Below, one piece after another: positions 11,915 through 25,860 of a stretch of 64,000 nucleotides of DNA. This stretch comes from Quillaja saponaria (taxonomy: Eukaryota > Streptophyta > Magnoliopsida > Fabales > Quillajaceae). The notes below the pieces were generated by a model that was not told where the DNA came from, ran no database searches, and saw nothing but the letters and a program-made list of their open reading frames with translations. Positions within the stretch are counted from its first letter, which is position 1, and each line of letters opens with the position of its first letter. The translations under genes were made by a program, and so were the position numbers. Location: assembly GCA_029379385.1 (NCBI GenBank), contig CM055615.1, positions 6,324,001 to 6,388,000 of the forward strand, in the 5' to 3' direction.

Positions 11915-13394
11915 TATTTTATTTTATTTTATTATATGTATATATTGCAATTATAGTGCTCAAATTTATTGTGTATATATGCACGAACTTTACTTACTAA
12001 TATAATTTACTTAGAGTAAAGTCTATGTCCACATCAACCCAATAAGGTGATAGACTTTAATTTATATATATATAAACATGTATTTATTTATTTCAATTCT
12101 AATTTAAGTAAAATTTTATTTTTTCTAATCACACAAATTACGTATAATTATTAAATAATTATACATTAAACTAATGGATCATAACATTCGATTTAACCTA
12201 CTAAATTTTAATAGAAAAGAAAACCGAGTAAATGTCATTCTTTAAAAGATTTAAGCTTGATTTGAAAAAGTTAATATATTTTAATTGATTTGGATTGAAT
12301 TTATAATTTTATTCGGTTCAGATTAATTGTTTACATATCCGTACATTAAAATATATACATTTATACAATATCAAATCCAATTCATTGGATAATCTAATCT
12401 AGTCCTTATCCATAATAATGCAAAGACACGATTTATGCGCACGCAAAATCTACTATCATTAAAAATTCTCACTTTCACAGCTCGTGTACAAAAAGACATA
12501 AATATAATATTTATTTAACTTGTAATCTTTCACAGACATTCAAATTATTAATAAATTACCAAACTAGATATGGAAAATATATATTTTTTAATGTGAATTA
12601 TTGAGGCACATTAACATTCTTCCTGCAGCAAATATAACAACCAATCAAATTTTTTTCGATTGAAAGTTTTATAATTAATTATAATTTAGTTGTTAGATGT
12701 GTTTAGACTTGTTTATAATTATCTTAATATCTATTGTTTTACATTATATTATATTTTAGTTTCGATTTTTTTAAAAAATTTTAGTCATTTTTCAAGATTC
12801 AAAATTTTTCAATCAAGTCCTATTTTTTTATTTAAATATTATAAATTAATAAAATAATTATACTTGACATAAAGATAATAACGCTCATAAGTTATTTTTG
12901 TATTTTGTAAAACTTTTTTAGTCATTTTATTATTAAAGTATGTAGAATTATTGTATTTATACATAATATAAAAATGAGAAAATATAATTTGATTGAAACA
13001 TTTTAAATCTTAAAAGCTTAAATTGACCGAAAATATTATTTGAAGACTAAATTAAAACTGAGACAATGATCCTGAAATACTAAAAACAATAACTAAACTT
13101 TAATTATATATTTGGTCTGGTAAAAAACAATTCATTCAAGTCAAAATTAAAAAATATTTAAAAATTTTACTCTACTCGATTTTTGTAAGAAGATTGAAAA
13201 AAAAAAAACACAACATACCATCAAGATTGATAATTTATTGAACTACCGTATATTGTCTTTTTGGTTTAGATTATATCTTTCAATTGAACGTATCGGTCCA
13301 ATTGACTAAATCGTGAATGATTGATATTTTTGAATGGCTTGAACCAAATAATTAAAAAGTGTAAAACCCAATTACCAAAAAAGAAAACACTTCA
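11774..13394. other. AT-rich intergenic sequence
   Basis: No gene recognised. It contains AT microsatellites near 11877-11925 and 12064-12075. I see no convincing ORF or transposon end. Confidence 0.5.
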
Positions 13395-14192
13395 TACATG
13401 ACCAAACGGACTTAGAAATAATGGGTAGAATTGGAATTGTAATTCTCAATTCAATTTCAAAAAATTAAGAAATAACTATAAAATACTATTTTCAATTTTA
13501 AGTATAAATCATAAATATTATAATCTTAAATAATTTTTATCATAAATCATTTTATATATGACATTATTAGAAGTCACATATTTATGTTGGCATATCATGA
13601 TATATCGTAGGTCACCATCGATTGGCAACCTTCTACATATGTTACTGGATATTACTCACCAACAAATTTGTCAATCTATTGGCCTGTCGAATACAACGGC
13701 TACCACTGTCAAGATTTGTTGAAAGTAACAATCACCACCATCAGGATCTGTCAAAGACAACAAACATTGTAGGGATCACTGAAGACAAAGACCACCACTA
13801 TCAGGACCCATCATAGATAGAAAAAACCACCGTTGAGACCTACCAGACACAAAGCAACCACCATCAAGACTCACCGGAAACAACAAACCTCAATGAAACT
13901 CACTTAAAATGATGACAATCACTGTTAAAACATTTTGGTTAAAACAAAAATCATCATCGGGACTCATAGGAGACAATAATAAATATTGCACCAAGTGCTT
14001 TTAATACAATTGTGATTGTAATTTTTTATATGATCCAAGCTAATTTGTAGTGCTTGTAACACAATTTTAATTATAATTTTTTATATGATCTAAGTTAATT
14101 TGTAATTCTAATTAGCTCATATTTTAATAGAATTGAAATTAATTGGTTTTATAATTTAAACTCCAATTCCTATTTCATGCATACAAACGGAG
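13395..14192. repeat. Imperfect minisatellite-like block, related to 51.2-51.6 kb
   Basis: At 13640-13990 a unit of about 40 bp recurs imperfectly, with cores such as CACCATCAGGATCTGTC, ACCACTATCAGGACCCATC and ACCATCAAGACTCACCGG. Similar units occur at 51230-51560. The edges carry CCAAACGGACTTAG (about 13400) and ACAAACGGAGCCTAA (about 14180), which resemble the common plant transposon end read as CTCCGTTTG. It may be a non-autonomous DNA element with an internal repeat. The 64-aa ORF in it follows the repeat and is probably not a gene. Confidence 0.45.
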
Positions 14193-15600
14193 CCTAAATA
14201 AATTTAGAATTATTATTTTTACTTAAATTCTGAACATCTAACATCATTATAACAACGATACATATTTATATTTATGCACAATAATATAAATATTAACTTA
14301 AATATATTTATATGATGGATCGTCATTTCAACTGCGATTGAATTGGTGATCAGGTGGCAAGTTTTCATTGGCCCCATAATAGGATTCCAATGTTATTATT
14401 TCTGGGAATTTTGCCATGTGTAAATAGTCCCACCCTTTATCAGTAAACTTTGGTCGATTTTATCATATTATATAGGAAAATGCAATGTCACCATAACCGG
14501 TCAATTTTGGTTGGGGTCAAATAAGTCTTTGTCCCCATCTCTTTGAAAGATTCCTTCTAATGTATCCAAAACATTAGCACTAGATTAGAGAAAACTTTTT
14601 AATTATAAATGGTGGGTTTATTTATATAATAATTAATTGGATTTGCTAACACAAACCATCAAGTATAGTAGCCAACCACCTAACATATATTTTAAAAAAT
14701 TACTTCAAGTTTCACATGTTAAATAAATAAGCGTAACTATGAAAGGTAAACCTTAATATATATATGTAATTTGGTTACCGACTGTCTCCTATGTTTAAAT
14801 TATCCAAATATAACTTCTTCTTTTTTAATTAAATGGAAACCTAGTTGTACAATATATTTTAATTAGCAATATACAATTTGTTTTTCTTATCATTGAACTA
14901 ATAGATTATATAACAAAAAATAATCATAAATTTAATATATTTTATTCAACAACCATATATGTTTAATTTTTGTTAGTGTTAAAAATAGAATTGAGTTATT
15001 TGATAAATAACTAATTAATCAATATAATTAATATTTTTTATTAGTTTAACATGTAGTCTGCAAATGTTAGTCTTCACCAACTTTCTAAAAAAATTTAAAT
15101 TTATAAAATCAAGAAATAGATATACTTTCTTAACATGCGCAATAATTAAAAGGAAAAAGTCACAATGAAAAGACAATGCCAGTAGGTTTGACCCAACAGT
15201 ACATAGTCATGGAAGCAGCGACTGCTGACAGCTCTTTTGCAAAAGTAGGTTTATACAAAGAACACGATTTTTATTTTAAAAATGAGACGAATTTTTATAC
15301 CCATTTGCAATAAACAAAGAAGAATTGAAACTTCTTGCTTTGAAGGTTACAAGGCAACTAATAATCATTATCTCCTTAAACCTGGGTCTTATCCTTTCCC
15401 CTAATAGAACAATTAAAATAACCATGGCACTATATTGAAACTAGATAAAATTTATTCATACACCATTTCACAGGCCCAATAAGTTGACCCTTTGTTTAAT
15501 TAATCAAGTTTATATAATTCCAAACAAGTTTTGTTAAAAACAAACGTGGAACATTTCTTTTACATTTGTGAATAGCCACCATATTGAAATTCATTTTTCT
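14193..15600. other. Intergenic sequence upstream of the lipoxygenase pseudogene
   Basis: AT-rich with no ORF recognised. It should include the former promoter of the lipoxygenase locus, but no element can be assigned firmly beyond the TATA box listed separately. Confidence 0.45.
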
Positions 15601-15615
15601 CACATTTCCAACTAC

Positions 15616-15624
15616 TATATAAAG
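15616..15624 (+). promoter_or_regulatory. TATA box of the lipoxygenase locus
   Basis: TATATAAAG lies 71-79 bp before the first ATG (15695). The spacing allows a start site near 15645-15655 and a short leader. Confidence 0.6.
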
Positions 15625-15694
15625 GAAGTTAGCCAGCCACTTTGATTACTTGCATCACCAACAATCTTCTCTTAAATCCATTACTATCTTCAAG

Positions 15695-18600
15695 ATGTCG
15701 AACCATCTACAACTTAACCAGCCGAACTCTACCAAAAAGTTTTCGTTACTTCCCAAACCATTTGTTCACGACACCAACCAGACAACATCCTTAAATTTCA
15801 AAAACAAACCAGAAACATCTCAAGTTTTTAGCGGTACCACACGTTTGTCTGTGAAAACTGAAACTATACAGAAACCTGCAACTGAAGTTGTTACCACCCC
15901 TCGCACCCCTACTGTCAAACTCAAAGCCACTGTATTTGCTCTAGAATCCGATTCATCAATTTTGAGTATTACCAATTTGGGAGATGAACTCAAAGAATTA
16001 TTAAGCAATCCACTAACTTTGGAGCTTGTTAGTGCTGAGCTTGATCCTAGTAAGTATTGATTTAATACTATTAAATATGCAAATGACTAAAATGTGTCTC
16101 TTATTTCTATCAAAAATATGTCTCTTATTATAGGCTTTATTTCTTATATAACGTAATAATTTATCATGATATCAAAGTCTGATATCGTGAGTTTGAACTC
16201 TTCATACTTCATTTCTGTCATCTGTACATTTCAAAATTATAAGAATTTACGTATTGGGGAATATAAAAATGATTATAAGTTTGGGCTATTCAATGAGATG
16301 ATATTTTATCAAAAACATTCTTTCTCAAACACGATCTGGCCATTGTATTGTTAATTTTATGTCATTTCTTTGAAGTTCCACTTCATGAGAGAGTTTGTAA
16401 AACAAATACCAAAATGACAGTGATAATTTTATAATTTCAAAATTATATACTGGTCTCACAGTAGTTTGACCTGCACATTGAAGTACTTGAGAGAAGCCAA
16501 CAATTAAAGCATTAGCTAATCAGATCGACGAAGACGGAGATGATGTGAAGTTTGAAGCTGAATTTAAGGTTCCACCAAGTTTTGGTGACGTCGGTGCTAT
16601 TGAATATAACAACAACTTGGAAATATATCTGAAAGAAATAGTTTTGGAAGGCTTACCAAATGGTCCAGTCCACATCACTTGTAACTCATGGGTTCAACCA
16701 TCTGACAAATCTCCAAAGAGGGTATTCTTCAGTAACAAGGTCAGCCTATATATATAGAATTAATATTTAAAACATTGTTCAGTGTTTAAAATTATACTAT
16801 ATATACATTGATAATATATTAGATATTTACTCGTACATTTGTTATTTGTGACATTTATTTAAAAAACATACCATGACAAATCTAACTTTTATAGTTGTTT
16901 GAATTTAATTGGCACTTGCAGTCTTACTTGCCATCACAAACTCCAAGTGCATTGAACAAGCTTAGAGAAGCTGAACTTGTTAGTTTACGAGGCAATGGCT
17001 AAGGAGAACGTAAGGAGTGTGATAGAATCTATGATTATGATGTGTACAATGATCTTGGTGACCCTGATAAGAGTCTTGATCTCAAAAGACCTGTTCTTGG
17101 TGGTAAAGAACATCCATATCCTAGGCGTGGCAGAACTGGAAGGGCAAAGTCTAAGAAAGGTATACATATTTAAACCTGAAAACAGAAGAAGAATATGTAT
17201 ATTTAATTTCGAATATCATTTTGCTAAGCTAACAGCTCACTGCAAATATAACAGATCCATTGTCGGAAAAAAGAAGTAGTGAGATCTACGTACCAAGGGA
17301 TGAATCATTTTCAAAGATAAAGGACATAGTCTTTGGAAGCAGGAAGTATTATGTTGCATTGCATGCATTGATACCAAACATAGAGTCTGTACTTAAAGAC
17401 AGTGTACAAGGATTTACACAATTCCAGGACATAGATGAACTCTTCAAAGAAGGGTTAAACTTGGCTCCGATTAAAGACAAAGGCCTCGCAGCAATCCTGC
17501 CTGCGGTAGTTAGAACTGTTAATGATGTCAAGGAAGAAATCCTACGCTTTGATGTCCCAAAAACTGTTGAAAGTATGTGAGAAAAAAATCTTAATTAGAA
17601 TAATCAGTACTCTTTACATGCATTTCTGTATATAATTGAAATTTGCATTTGCAGGGGACAGCTTCTTCTGGTTTAGGGATAAAGAGTTTGCGAGGCAGAC
17701 CCTTGCAGGAATCAACCCAAGCAGCATACAATTGGTCACACTGTGAGTTTTTCTTTCACTCTATCATTTGTTTACTTACTACCAATATATATATATGTGT
17801 GTGTAGAAGCTCTAAATGTTTCGCTATACCAATATATATATGTCAAATAATGGCGTGTTCAAAATCTGGTTTACTTACTGCCAAATTTGATCATGTAGGA
17901 ATGGCCATTGAAGAGCAAACTTGACCCTAAGATCTACGGTCCAGCAGAATCCGCAATCACAAAAGAATTGACTGAGAAGGAAATCAAGATATTTTACTGT
18001 TGATGAGGTACCAAAATGTCAATTACCTAAGTCTTTCTCATATATATATATATATAATAAGTATGTGATCTGATCTAATTATTATTTGCAGGCAATTGTG
18101 CAAAAGTTGTTATTCTGGATTACGATGATCTATTGTTGCCATACGTGAGCAAAGTAAGAGAACTCAAGGATACTGTATTGTACGGGTCGTGGACATTATT
18201 CTTTTTAACAGAGGAAGGAACACTGAGGCCATTGGCAATCGAGTTGACTCGTCCAAAAATAGGTGATAAGTCACAATGGAAGCAAGTTTTCACACCTAGT
18301 TGGAGTTCAACAGAAGAATGGCTTTGGAGGCTTGCTAAAGCGCATGTTCTAGCACATGACTCTGGTCATCACCAGCTAATCAGCCATTGGTATGTACTAC
18401 TGATTTATATGTTAGAACTTGAAGAAAATGGCTTCAGTTGAAAAGATTTTGCATTTGTGGGTGACACATTTTTCTTTTTGGCAGGTTAAGAACTCATTGT
18501 GCTGCTGAACCCTATGTGATTGCAACTAATAGACAACTCAGCGTAATCCACCCAATTTATAGACTGTTGGATCCTCATTTCCGTTTCACAATGGAGATCA

Positions 18601-19501
18601 ATGCTTTCGCAAGAGAATCTCTTATCAATGCAAATGGGATCATTGAGAGCACATTCTCACCTGGAAAGTATTCCATGGAGCTTAGCTCTGTAGCATATGA
18701 CAAGCTATGGCGGTTTGACACTCAATGACTTCCCAATGATCTTATTAGCAGAGGAATGGCTGTTGAAGATCCAAGTGCAGCACATGGAGTAAAGCTAACA
18801 ATCCAGGACTATCCTTATGCTAATGATGGTCTCCTTGTGTGGGATGCCATCAAAACTTGGGTCACTGACTATGTCAACTACTATTATCCTGACCCTGCTC
18901 TTGTTGAGTCCGACCAAGAGCTTCAACAGTGGTGGACTGAAATTCGTACAGTTGGTCATGCTGACAAGAAGGATGAACCATGGTGGCCAGCTCTCAAAAT
19001 TCCCACAGACCTCGTTGAAATCATAACTACCATAGTTTGGGTAGCATCAGGACATCAAGCAGCTGTGAACTTTGGACAGTATGATGTTGCTGCTTACTTT
19101 CCTAGTAGACCAACAATTGCTAGAACCAAAATTCCTACAGAAGACCAAACAGAGGAAGAGTGGCAGAAATTCTTACAGAAACCTGGTCGAGCACTTCTGA
19201 ATTGCTTCCCAACACAACTTCAAGCAACAAAAGTGATGATTGTGTTGAGTGTCTTGTCGGATCATTCCCCTGATGAACAATACATAGGAAAGCATATGGA
19301 GACACCATGGAGTGACAATCCAGTTATAAAGGCAGCATTCGAAAAGTTTAGTGGGAGATTGAAGGAATTTTTTATGCTAGGAATACAGATGAGAATTTGC
19401 ATAATAGAAATGGAGTTGGTATTGTGCCATATGAATTGTTGAAGCCTACTTCAAAGGCTGGAGTTACTTCCTGGGGAGTTCCATATAGTATCTCCATCTA
19501 A
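15695..19501 (+). pseudogene. Type-2 (13-) lipoxygenase pseudogene, eight exons
   Basis: Plant lipoxygenases add O2 to linolenic/linoleic acid; plastid 13-LOXs feed jasmonate and leaf-volatile synthesis. Exons by homology and splice sites: 15695-16049, ~16484-16739, 16922-17159, 17255-17572, 17655-17742, 17899-18007, 18092-18389, 18485-19501. PLAT domain is in exons 1-3, catalytic domain in the rest. Iron ligands survive: HQLISH (18369-18386), HQAAVN (His 19053-19055, Asn 19068-19070) and the C-terminal Ile of SWGVPYSISI (19496-19498). Breaks: frame error and TGA at the start of exon 2 (16488); TAA after RGNG (17009-17011); exons 5/6 out of phase; frame loss at the end of exon 6; frame error at the start of exon 7; TGA after LWRFDTQ (18727-18729); and a frame loss near 19365. 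FPTQLQATKV and an N-terminal extension favour a type-2 enzyme. A few apparent breaks could be wrong exon edges; the internal stops cannot. Confidence 0.95.
16130..16215 (+). repeat. Possible SINE fragment in lipoxygenase intron 1
   Basis: GTGAGTTTGAACTC at about 16187-16200 resembles a pol III B box, with TATCATGATATCAAAG upstream. No A box or tail is evident, so this is only a hint. Confidence 0.2.
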
Positions 19502-20280
19502 TGTTTGAAATTTATTGTTAGTGCATAGTTTGGCAATTAAATAATCAATTTTGTGTGTGCCTGTGCTTTGTAATACTAGAACAATTACAATAAGTTTTTC
19601 AATATTAATAACAACGTCATTTTATCACAAGATCCGCATATGAAATATTTCTATATAAATATACACACACTTATAACTCATGAATCATGATGCTCTGCAC
19701 CTACCAAGTGATGATAAATTGAGTTGCTATAGCATTTCTTCAAACTAGAAAATTATTTTTAGAATTAAAAATTTTACGTAACTTGTCTTGATTTCTTGAT
19801 GCTCATTGGTATAGGGAGGTATTTATTTATGCTTGTTTTGGACTTGACCAATACATCAATGGAGAATAAACTAGAACATGTACTTAGAACACATGCACAT
19901 AGGTGCTGGTGTTAAGAATCGTTTTAGCAAACACCCTTATAAAGTAAAGAGAACTAATGCACTACAATATTATAGAGAGATAAACTCTTAATTTTATTTG
20001 ATAAATTGAAATATAAATTTTACAGCTCAGAAAAAGCCTATGTTTATTTAGGTTCTAAGAAATTTATTACTCATATCTAAATAACGTGAGACTAAAATAA
20101 ACTATCCTTATTTAAAGTGTTCTAAATAACTATACACTACTTTCCTATGTAGAACTTAAAATAAATAATATAAAATAAATCTAAACCGCTGCATACATCA
20201 AAGTTATGAAGATACGAAAGATTAATATTGTTCAACACCCATTCTTGTCGTACATCACTATTTCCAACTATCAGTGACAG
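19502..20280. other. Intergenic sequence after the lipoxygenase pseudogene
   Basis: No gene recognised. The first about 150 bp are presumably the former 3' UTR. Confidence 0.45.
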
Positions 20281-20506
20281 TGATTGTTGTCGCTGATAAG
20301 TTTTCCCAAATCAAACCCCTAGCTTTCCGTTCTTTCTTCCTCATTTTGCGATTTTCTCCTCTCTTCTTTAAACTCTCTCTGTCAAAAAGTAAAAAAACCT
20401 GATTTTGGTTGCTGGCTTAAACACCGATGGTGCCCAAGGTCATCTGCGGTCGTCTCTGCTCTTCATCGGCAGTGTGGTTACTCGGTTGAAGTTTCTATAA
20501 CAGGTA
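20281..20506 (+). other. Possible first exon of an unidentified transcript
   Basis: A CT-rich leader-like tract (20310-20390) is followed by a more GC-balanced stretch with ATGGTGCCCAAGGTCATC (20425) and then CAG/GTAACT (about 20504), a good splice donor. The reading frame from this ATG is closed after about 20 codons, so it could be a UTR exon or non-coding RNA. A matching downstream exon candidate is at 27291-27563, beyond the inserted copia element. I do not recognise a product. Confidence 0.3.
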
Positions 20507-21439
20507 ACTAGAATGTTTAGCTTTAATTTATTTTTTATTTTTGATTTTTTCAACTATACTACTATGTGGGTTTTTTTTTTGGGTATTCTTTTACTTGTGG
20601 AGAAACCCTTATAATGGGGTTTTATGAGCTTCTTTTTCATTTCTCATTTACCATGTTTGTCCCTGATGGCACTTGACAGTTAACTTAGTGTTCTTTGGAG
20701 GCATGAGCAGATCTACTCAGAAGCCAGTGGAGTCAGCTGACCCCACTCTTAAAATTTACAAAGAGCATCGTTGTAAGTTGCCCCACTTAAATAGAGCAAA
20801 ATAAAATTTGCCCCCACGCATTTTAATTTCTTCAATTTGCTCAACTAATTTTTTTTTTTTAAAACGAAGATCAAATAAATTATAGTTAAAATATACTATG
20901 CAGATTTTACCTTCTTGCACTACAACCTTAACAACTAATTAATATTCTAACAATCTGACTCATAAATTGAAAAGTTGACAAATATAAAATAAAATATTAG
21001 TAAGCTAACATCAAATGTTGTGAACTTGAAAATTTTATTTATTACTTTTGGTAATGGAAAACTACTCAATTTGTTTTTTAGTCCATTTAAAAATTTCAAA
21101 CCAAATTCATAACAATCGATAACTAATTTCATAATTATTATAATTATGCATTTCGAAAAGACAACTAAAATTTAAAATGCCCTTTCTTGGTCCTTTCAAA
21201 TTTATTAATTTAATTAAAAAAAATTTATATAATTTTGCTCTTATTTTCCTTTTTTTAATGTACTAATTTTTTTATGTGTGTGTGTATAATATATATTATT
21301 GTTTGGATTGAACCAGAGATATGAATTAGTTTAGGTGTGCATAAGTAGGCTCCGATGCCATCTGACCGTCAAACCAAACAAATGTATATTATTGCCTTCG
21401 CCACTATTTAGAGGTTACTAGGAAAATTATTGTGGGTTT
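20507..21439. other. Intron-like or intergenic sequence
   Basis: AT-rich. A short open segment (20704-20790, MSRSTQKPVESADPTLKIY) has transposon-like texture but I cannot assign it. A TG microsatellite lies near 21275. Confidence 0.35.
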
Positions 21440-21444
21440 ATGAA

Positions 21445-21630
21445 AGTTACAGCATAATGGGATAATTTAGCATATTTATAGCCAGACTTGTATCATTATA
21501 TAATTACCCTTAATTTAGTTTATGTTTATTATTTTAGAATATTCTAGATATCTTTGTACAACCTATAAAAATAGGGCTTCTTTTTGTATATTCAATAAGT
21601 CATGTAATATAATTAACATTCAACTTAACT
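21445..21630 (+). repeat. 5' LTR of the copia element
   Basis: It begins AGTTACAGCATAATGGG and ends CTTAACT just before the primer-binding site. It contains CTATAAAAATAGGG (TATA-like, about 21561) and TTCAATAAGTCATG (possible polyadenylation region), both shared with the 3' LTR. Confidence 0.93.
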
Positions 21631-21787
21631 TAGTATCAGAGCCCTTCATAGAGCTTATATATTCAGAATTTTCCCAGCTCCTAGCTTCCAGTTTTTTTTT
21701 TTTTTTTTTTTTTCAAACTTAGAAATAATACCAAATCCAGACATCATACTAGTTCTATCCATCATCCTAGTCGATCTCTAGATCAAA

Positions 21788-24700
21788 ATGTCTTCTACCA
21801 ATGATGTTATTCATCTTATTCCTATTATTTTAGATGATTCTAATTATTCTTAGTGGGCCCAACAAATACTTTGGGGATATATTAGTGGTACTATCAAGGT
21901 GCCAAATCCTAAAGATGTTGAATATGTTACCAAAATTATTGATTGGGAAACAGATAATGAAAAGATCATCAATTGGTTCTCTAATACATCTATGTCAAAA
22001 ATTTATCAACTTTTTGGCCATTTAAGACTGTCCAAAGAAGTTTAGGACTATCTAGCAACAATAAACCCTATCTCAAATCTCAGTACTCAATATCAAATTA
22101 TCAAGAACTTCATCGCCTTCGTCAAACTCCTAGACAATTTATTCATGATATTATAGCTAGATGACTCTTCTTTGAGATAAACAGACACATCATAAGCAGT
22201 GTTCTATTTGTCTTACTTATTGTACTATTGTTAAGGAAACTAAGCAGCTTCGCCAGTTCCTAATAGGTCTCCTTGATGATTTTGAGGATCGTCAATCTTC
22301 TCTTCTTGCTAGGGACCTTACACCTTCTTTAGCTGATGCACTTACTAAAATTAAATAAAGAAACTAGAAAGAAGACTGTTGTTATTCTTATTCCATCTGT
22401 CACACAAACTGTTCTAGATGTTTTATCAAATTATTTAGACAAAAAGAAATGCTGCGAAAATCATAAGACATATACTCATTCCACTGCTGAGTGCCATATG
22501 AAGAAGAAAGAAGGTCCTCCTACCAAATGGTGTAATATCCATAAACTTGGGTGGCACACTACTAAGGAGTGCTATAATAATAGAAACAAATTTCAGAACC
22601 ATCACCCTAATAATAAGCCTCAATATCTGAATCAGTTTTGTCCAACTACTGTAGTTACGGACAACATTTCAGTTGTTAAGTCTTCTCCTGTCCCTACTAT
22701 GCAACTTACTTTAGAAGAATAAGCACAATCTTAATTTTGTAACATTAGTAATGAATCTTTTCTTTTCATAGCTTTTCTGCTTGCTTTGTCACACCAGGTA
22801 ATAAACCTCAGTTACTTGATTCTGCTTGTTGTAATCACAAGACATCTGACTCTAGTATGTTTTCCCACACAACACCAAATACTTCTCTTCCACCTATAAA
22901 CACTATTGATGGTACACCATTGTATATTACACATATATGAGATATTTCCAAACCCACAATTTATGTTTCACATTCACTTCTCATACCATCTTTAGCTTAT
23001 AATCTTATTTCTCTTGGTCAAATTGTTGATCATGGTTGTGAAATTCTCCTTAACTCTTCTGGTTATACTATTCAAGACGAATGGACAAAGAAAACTATTG
23101 GGACAGGGCGTAAAGTCGATTGTCTCTTAGTCTTGTATCATCTCCATCTTCCATCTACTGCTATTACTGTCTCTTTCACTTCTTCCACCAAAGGTTTCTA
23201 ACTCTAGCATTCCTGTCTTGGTCATGCATCTGTATCTAAACTTTACCCTCTTACTTCTTGTGGTCAGTTAAGGTCTGTGTCTATTTCTGATTTTCATTGT
23301 TTATCATGTCAAATAAGTAAGCAAGCTAAATTATCTTTCAATAATACTGCATCTAGAGCAATTGTTATTTTTGATTTAGTACATTTTTTATGTTTGGGGG
23401 ACCTTCCCCTATACTTACTCAAGGGGATCTAAATATTTTGTAATTTTTATTGATGACTATTCTAGATTTACATGGATTTATCTTTTAAAAAATTGCTCTG
23501 AGTTGTTAATAGTTTATTTCAATTTTGCTAAAATGATTCACACACAATTTTCTTGCACTATTAAAACTTTTAAATTTGATAATGCAAAGGAATATACTTC
23601 TACTTCTTTTCTCAATTTTTTAGCAAAAGAAGGTACCATTGCTCAAATTACTTATCTTGGCACATCTAACCAAAATGGTCGAAACGAGCAAAAAGCATAG
23701 ACCTATTATTGAAACCACTAACACTTTAATACACTATGCCTTTTTACCTGAATCGCTTTGGGGTGAAGCTGCTCTAACTGCTGCTTACACTATAAATAGC
23801 ACACCCTCCATTGTTTTACAAAATAAATTCCCATATGAGTGTCTGCATGGTGTTGAAACAAATTCTAGTCTTTTATGTAATTTTGGTTGTGTTTGTTTTA
23901 TTCATTTACAGTCAAATGGAAGATATAAGTTAGAACCTCGATCTAGTATGTTTGCATTTTAGGATATGGTATAGATTAGAAAGTGTATCGCTGTTATGAT
24001 CCCAATCTCTAAATGTAAGTTTCAAGTCATGTTATTTTTTAGGAAGATGTTTATTTGACACAGGTTTCTTCATTTGACAAACTAAAATCAATATCTTCTT
24101 CCAAGTTACCAGTACAATATTCGGTTCATCTTTTCCTAGATACTCCATCTTCAATTCCAGTTCCATTTCCAGTTCCTTTGGCACTTCAAGCTATAGACAT
24201 CCCCAATCACTCTGCTCCTACTGCCAATATATCTTCCTCGACCACATCTGATCTTGCTCAATTAATTGTCCCTAAGGTACGTACTTCTTTTGGTCAAATT
24301 TGCAAACCTAACACACGTCTTAATGATTATCACTACTATTGTGCACTTGCCACTCTTTATGAAACAATTTCTTTTAAAGAAGCTTCTCGCGACCCATTTT
24401 GGTAGCAGGCTATGAATGATAAGTTAGGTGCACTTACTAAGACTAATACTTGGATCTAGTTGATTTTCCTATAGGAAAATCTATTGTAGGTTGTAAGTCA
24501 TCGTACAAGGCTAAGACTCATGCATATGGTAATGTTGAGCATTACAAGGCACTTAGTAGCTAAGAGATGCACGTAGGAGTATGGTATTGATTATGAGGAG
24601 ACTTTTACTCTTGTTGCACTGCTTACTTCTGTCTGGGCTCTTATTGTTGTTGCCTCTTCTTGTAGATGGTCTTTGTTTTAGATGGATGTCAAAAATGCCT

Positions 24701-25830
24701 TTCTTAATAAAGAACTTACTAAAGAAGTATACATGAAACCTCCATTAGGATATTCTTATCCTTTATATCAGGCTTGTCGGCTTCATAAAGCTCTTTATGG
24801 TCTCAAATAGGCTCCTTAAGCTTGGCTTCCAAGATTCAATTCAGCGTTATCTCAGCTTGGTTTTCTCTTTAGCAACTATGATTCAATCTCATTTCGTTGA
24901 CAAACTAATTATGGTTTTACATTGGTTTTATTATGTATTAATGATATGATCATTATTGGTGATAATACATAAGGCATTCTTGATCTGAAGTTCTCTCTTA
25001 GTCAACAATTTAAGATGAAAGATCTTGCCATACTAAACTATTTTCTTGGTCTTGGAGTTACTTCATATCATACTGGTTACTATCTCACTCAAGCAAAATA
25101 TGCTTCTGATTTATTAGGAGAACAATATGCTAATGGGTGAATCTCTGCCAAATCTTACTATTTATCGTTAGTTGGTCAGTAGTCTCATTTATCTAACTAT
25201 CACCCGACCAGATATAGTCTATGCAATTCATCGTGTCTGTTAGTTTATGGAATCTCCTTCTTTTGTCCATAATGTTGCAATACTTTGCATTTTAAGGTAT
25301 GTGAAAAGAACTTATCTTCATGTTTTACTTTATACTTCTACATCAACTTTTCAGCACACTACCTACTCTGATGCTGACTGGGCCCGTAATCCTTCTAATA
25401 AAGATCTACAACTGGATTTTGTTTCTTAATTTCTTGGTGATTCTTTGATTTCATGACGCAGTAAGAAAAAACCTATTGTTTCTCGATCTATTATCTCTGA
25501 GTATCATGCTCTTGCTGATATTACTACAAAGTTAATTTTGTTATGTTGGTTACTTGGGGACATGATATGGGTGTGACATTTCTTTTCTGCTACACCTATT
25601 CACTATGATAGTCAAAGCACCATTCAGGTCACTTGTAATGATATCTTCCATAAATAAACAAAACATATTGAGCTTGATCATTGTCATGTCACACACACTC
25701 ATCTCACTTAAGGCAACCTCCGACTTATTCCAATTCTATCCATTGATCAAATTGCTAATGTTTTCACAAAATCTTTCTCCCCAAATGATTTTTATCATTT
25801 GGCTTCCAAACTCAATCTGACCTCCCGTTA
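21788..25830 (+). pseudogene. Copia gag-pol polyprotein, decayed
   Basis: The frame opens at ATG 21788 (MSSTNDVIHLIPIILDDSN). Then come a gag UBN2-type region, a Cys/His-rich stretch with WCNIHKLGWHTTKEC (about 22530-22575), a GAG-pre-integrase HxxC region reading FHCLSCQISKQAKLSF (about 23292-23340), an integrase core (FVIFIDDYSRFTWIY near 23438, FDNAKEY near 23574, NQNGRNEQKHR near 23668), reverse transcriptase ([18 protein letters not shown] at 24681-24735; GLK-stop-AP region at about 24800-24830; a CINDM box where YVDDM is expected, about 24937-24951) and RNase H (YSDADWARNPSNK at 25366-25405). Frameshifts and stops are frequent. The RT box has Asn in place of one catalytic Asp. Confidence 0.93.
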
Positions 25831-25860
25831 ACCACTTAGAGTTTGAGAGGGAGAGGGGGG

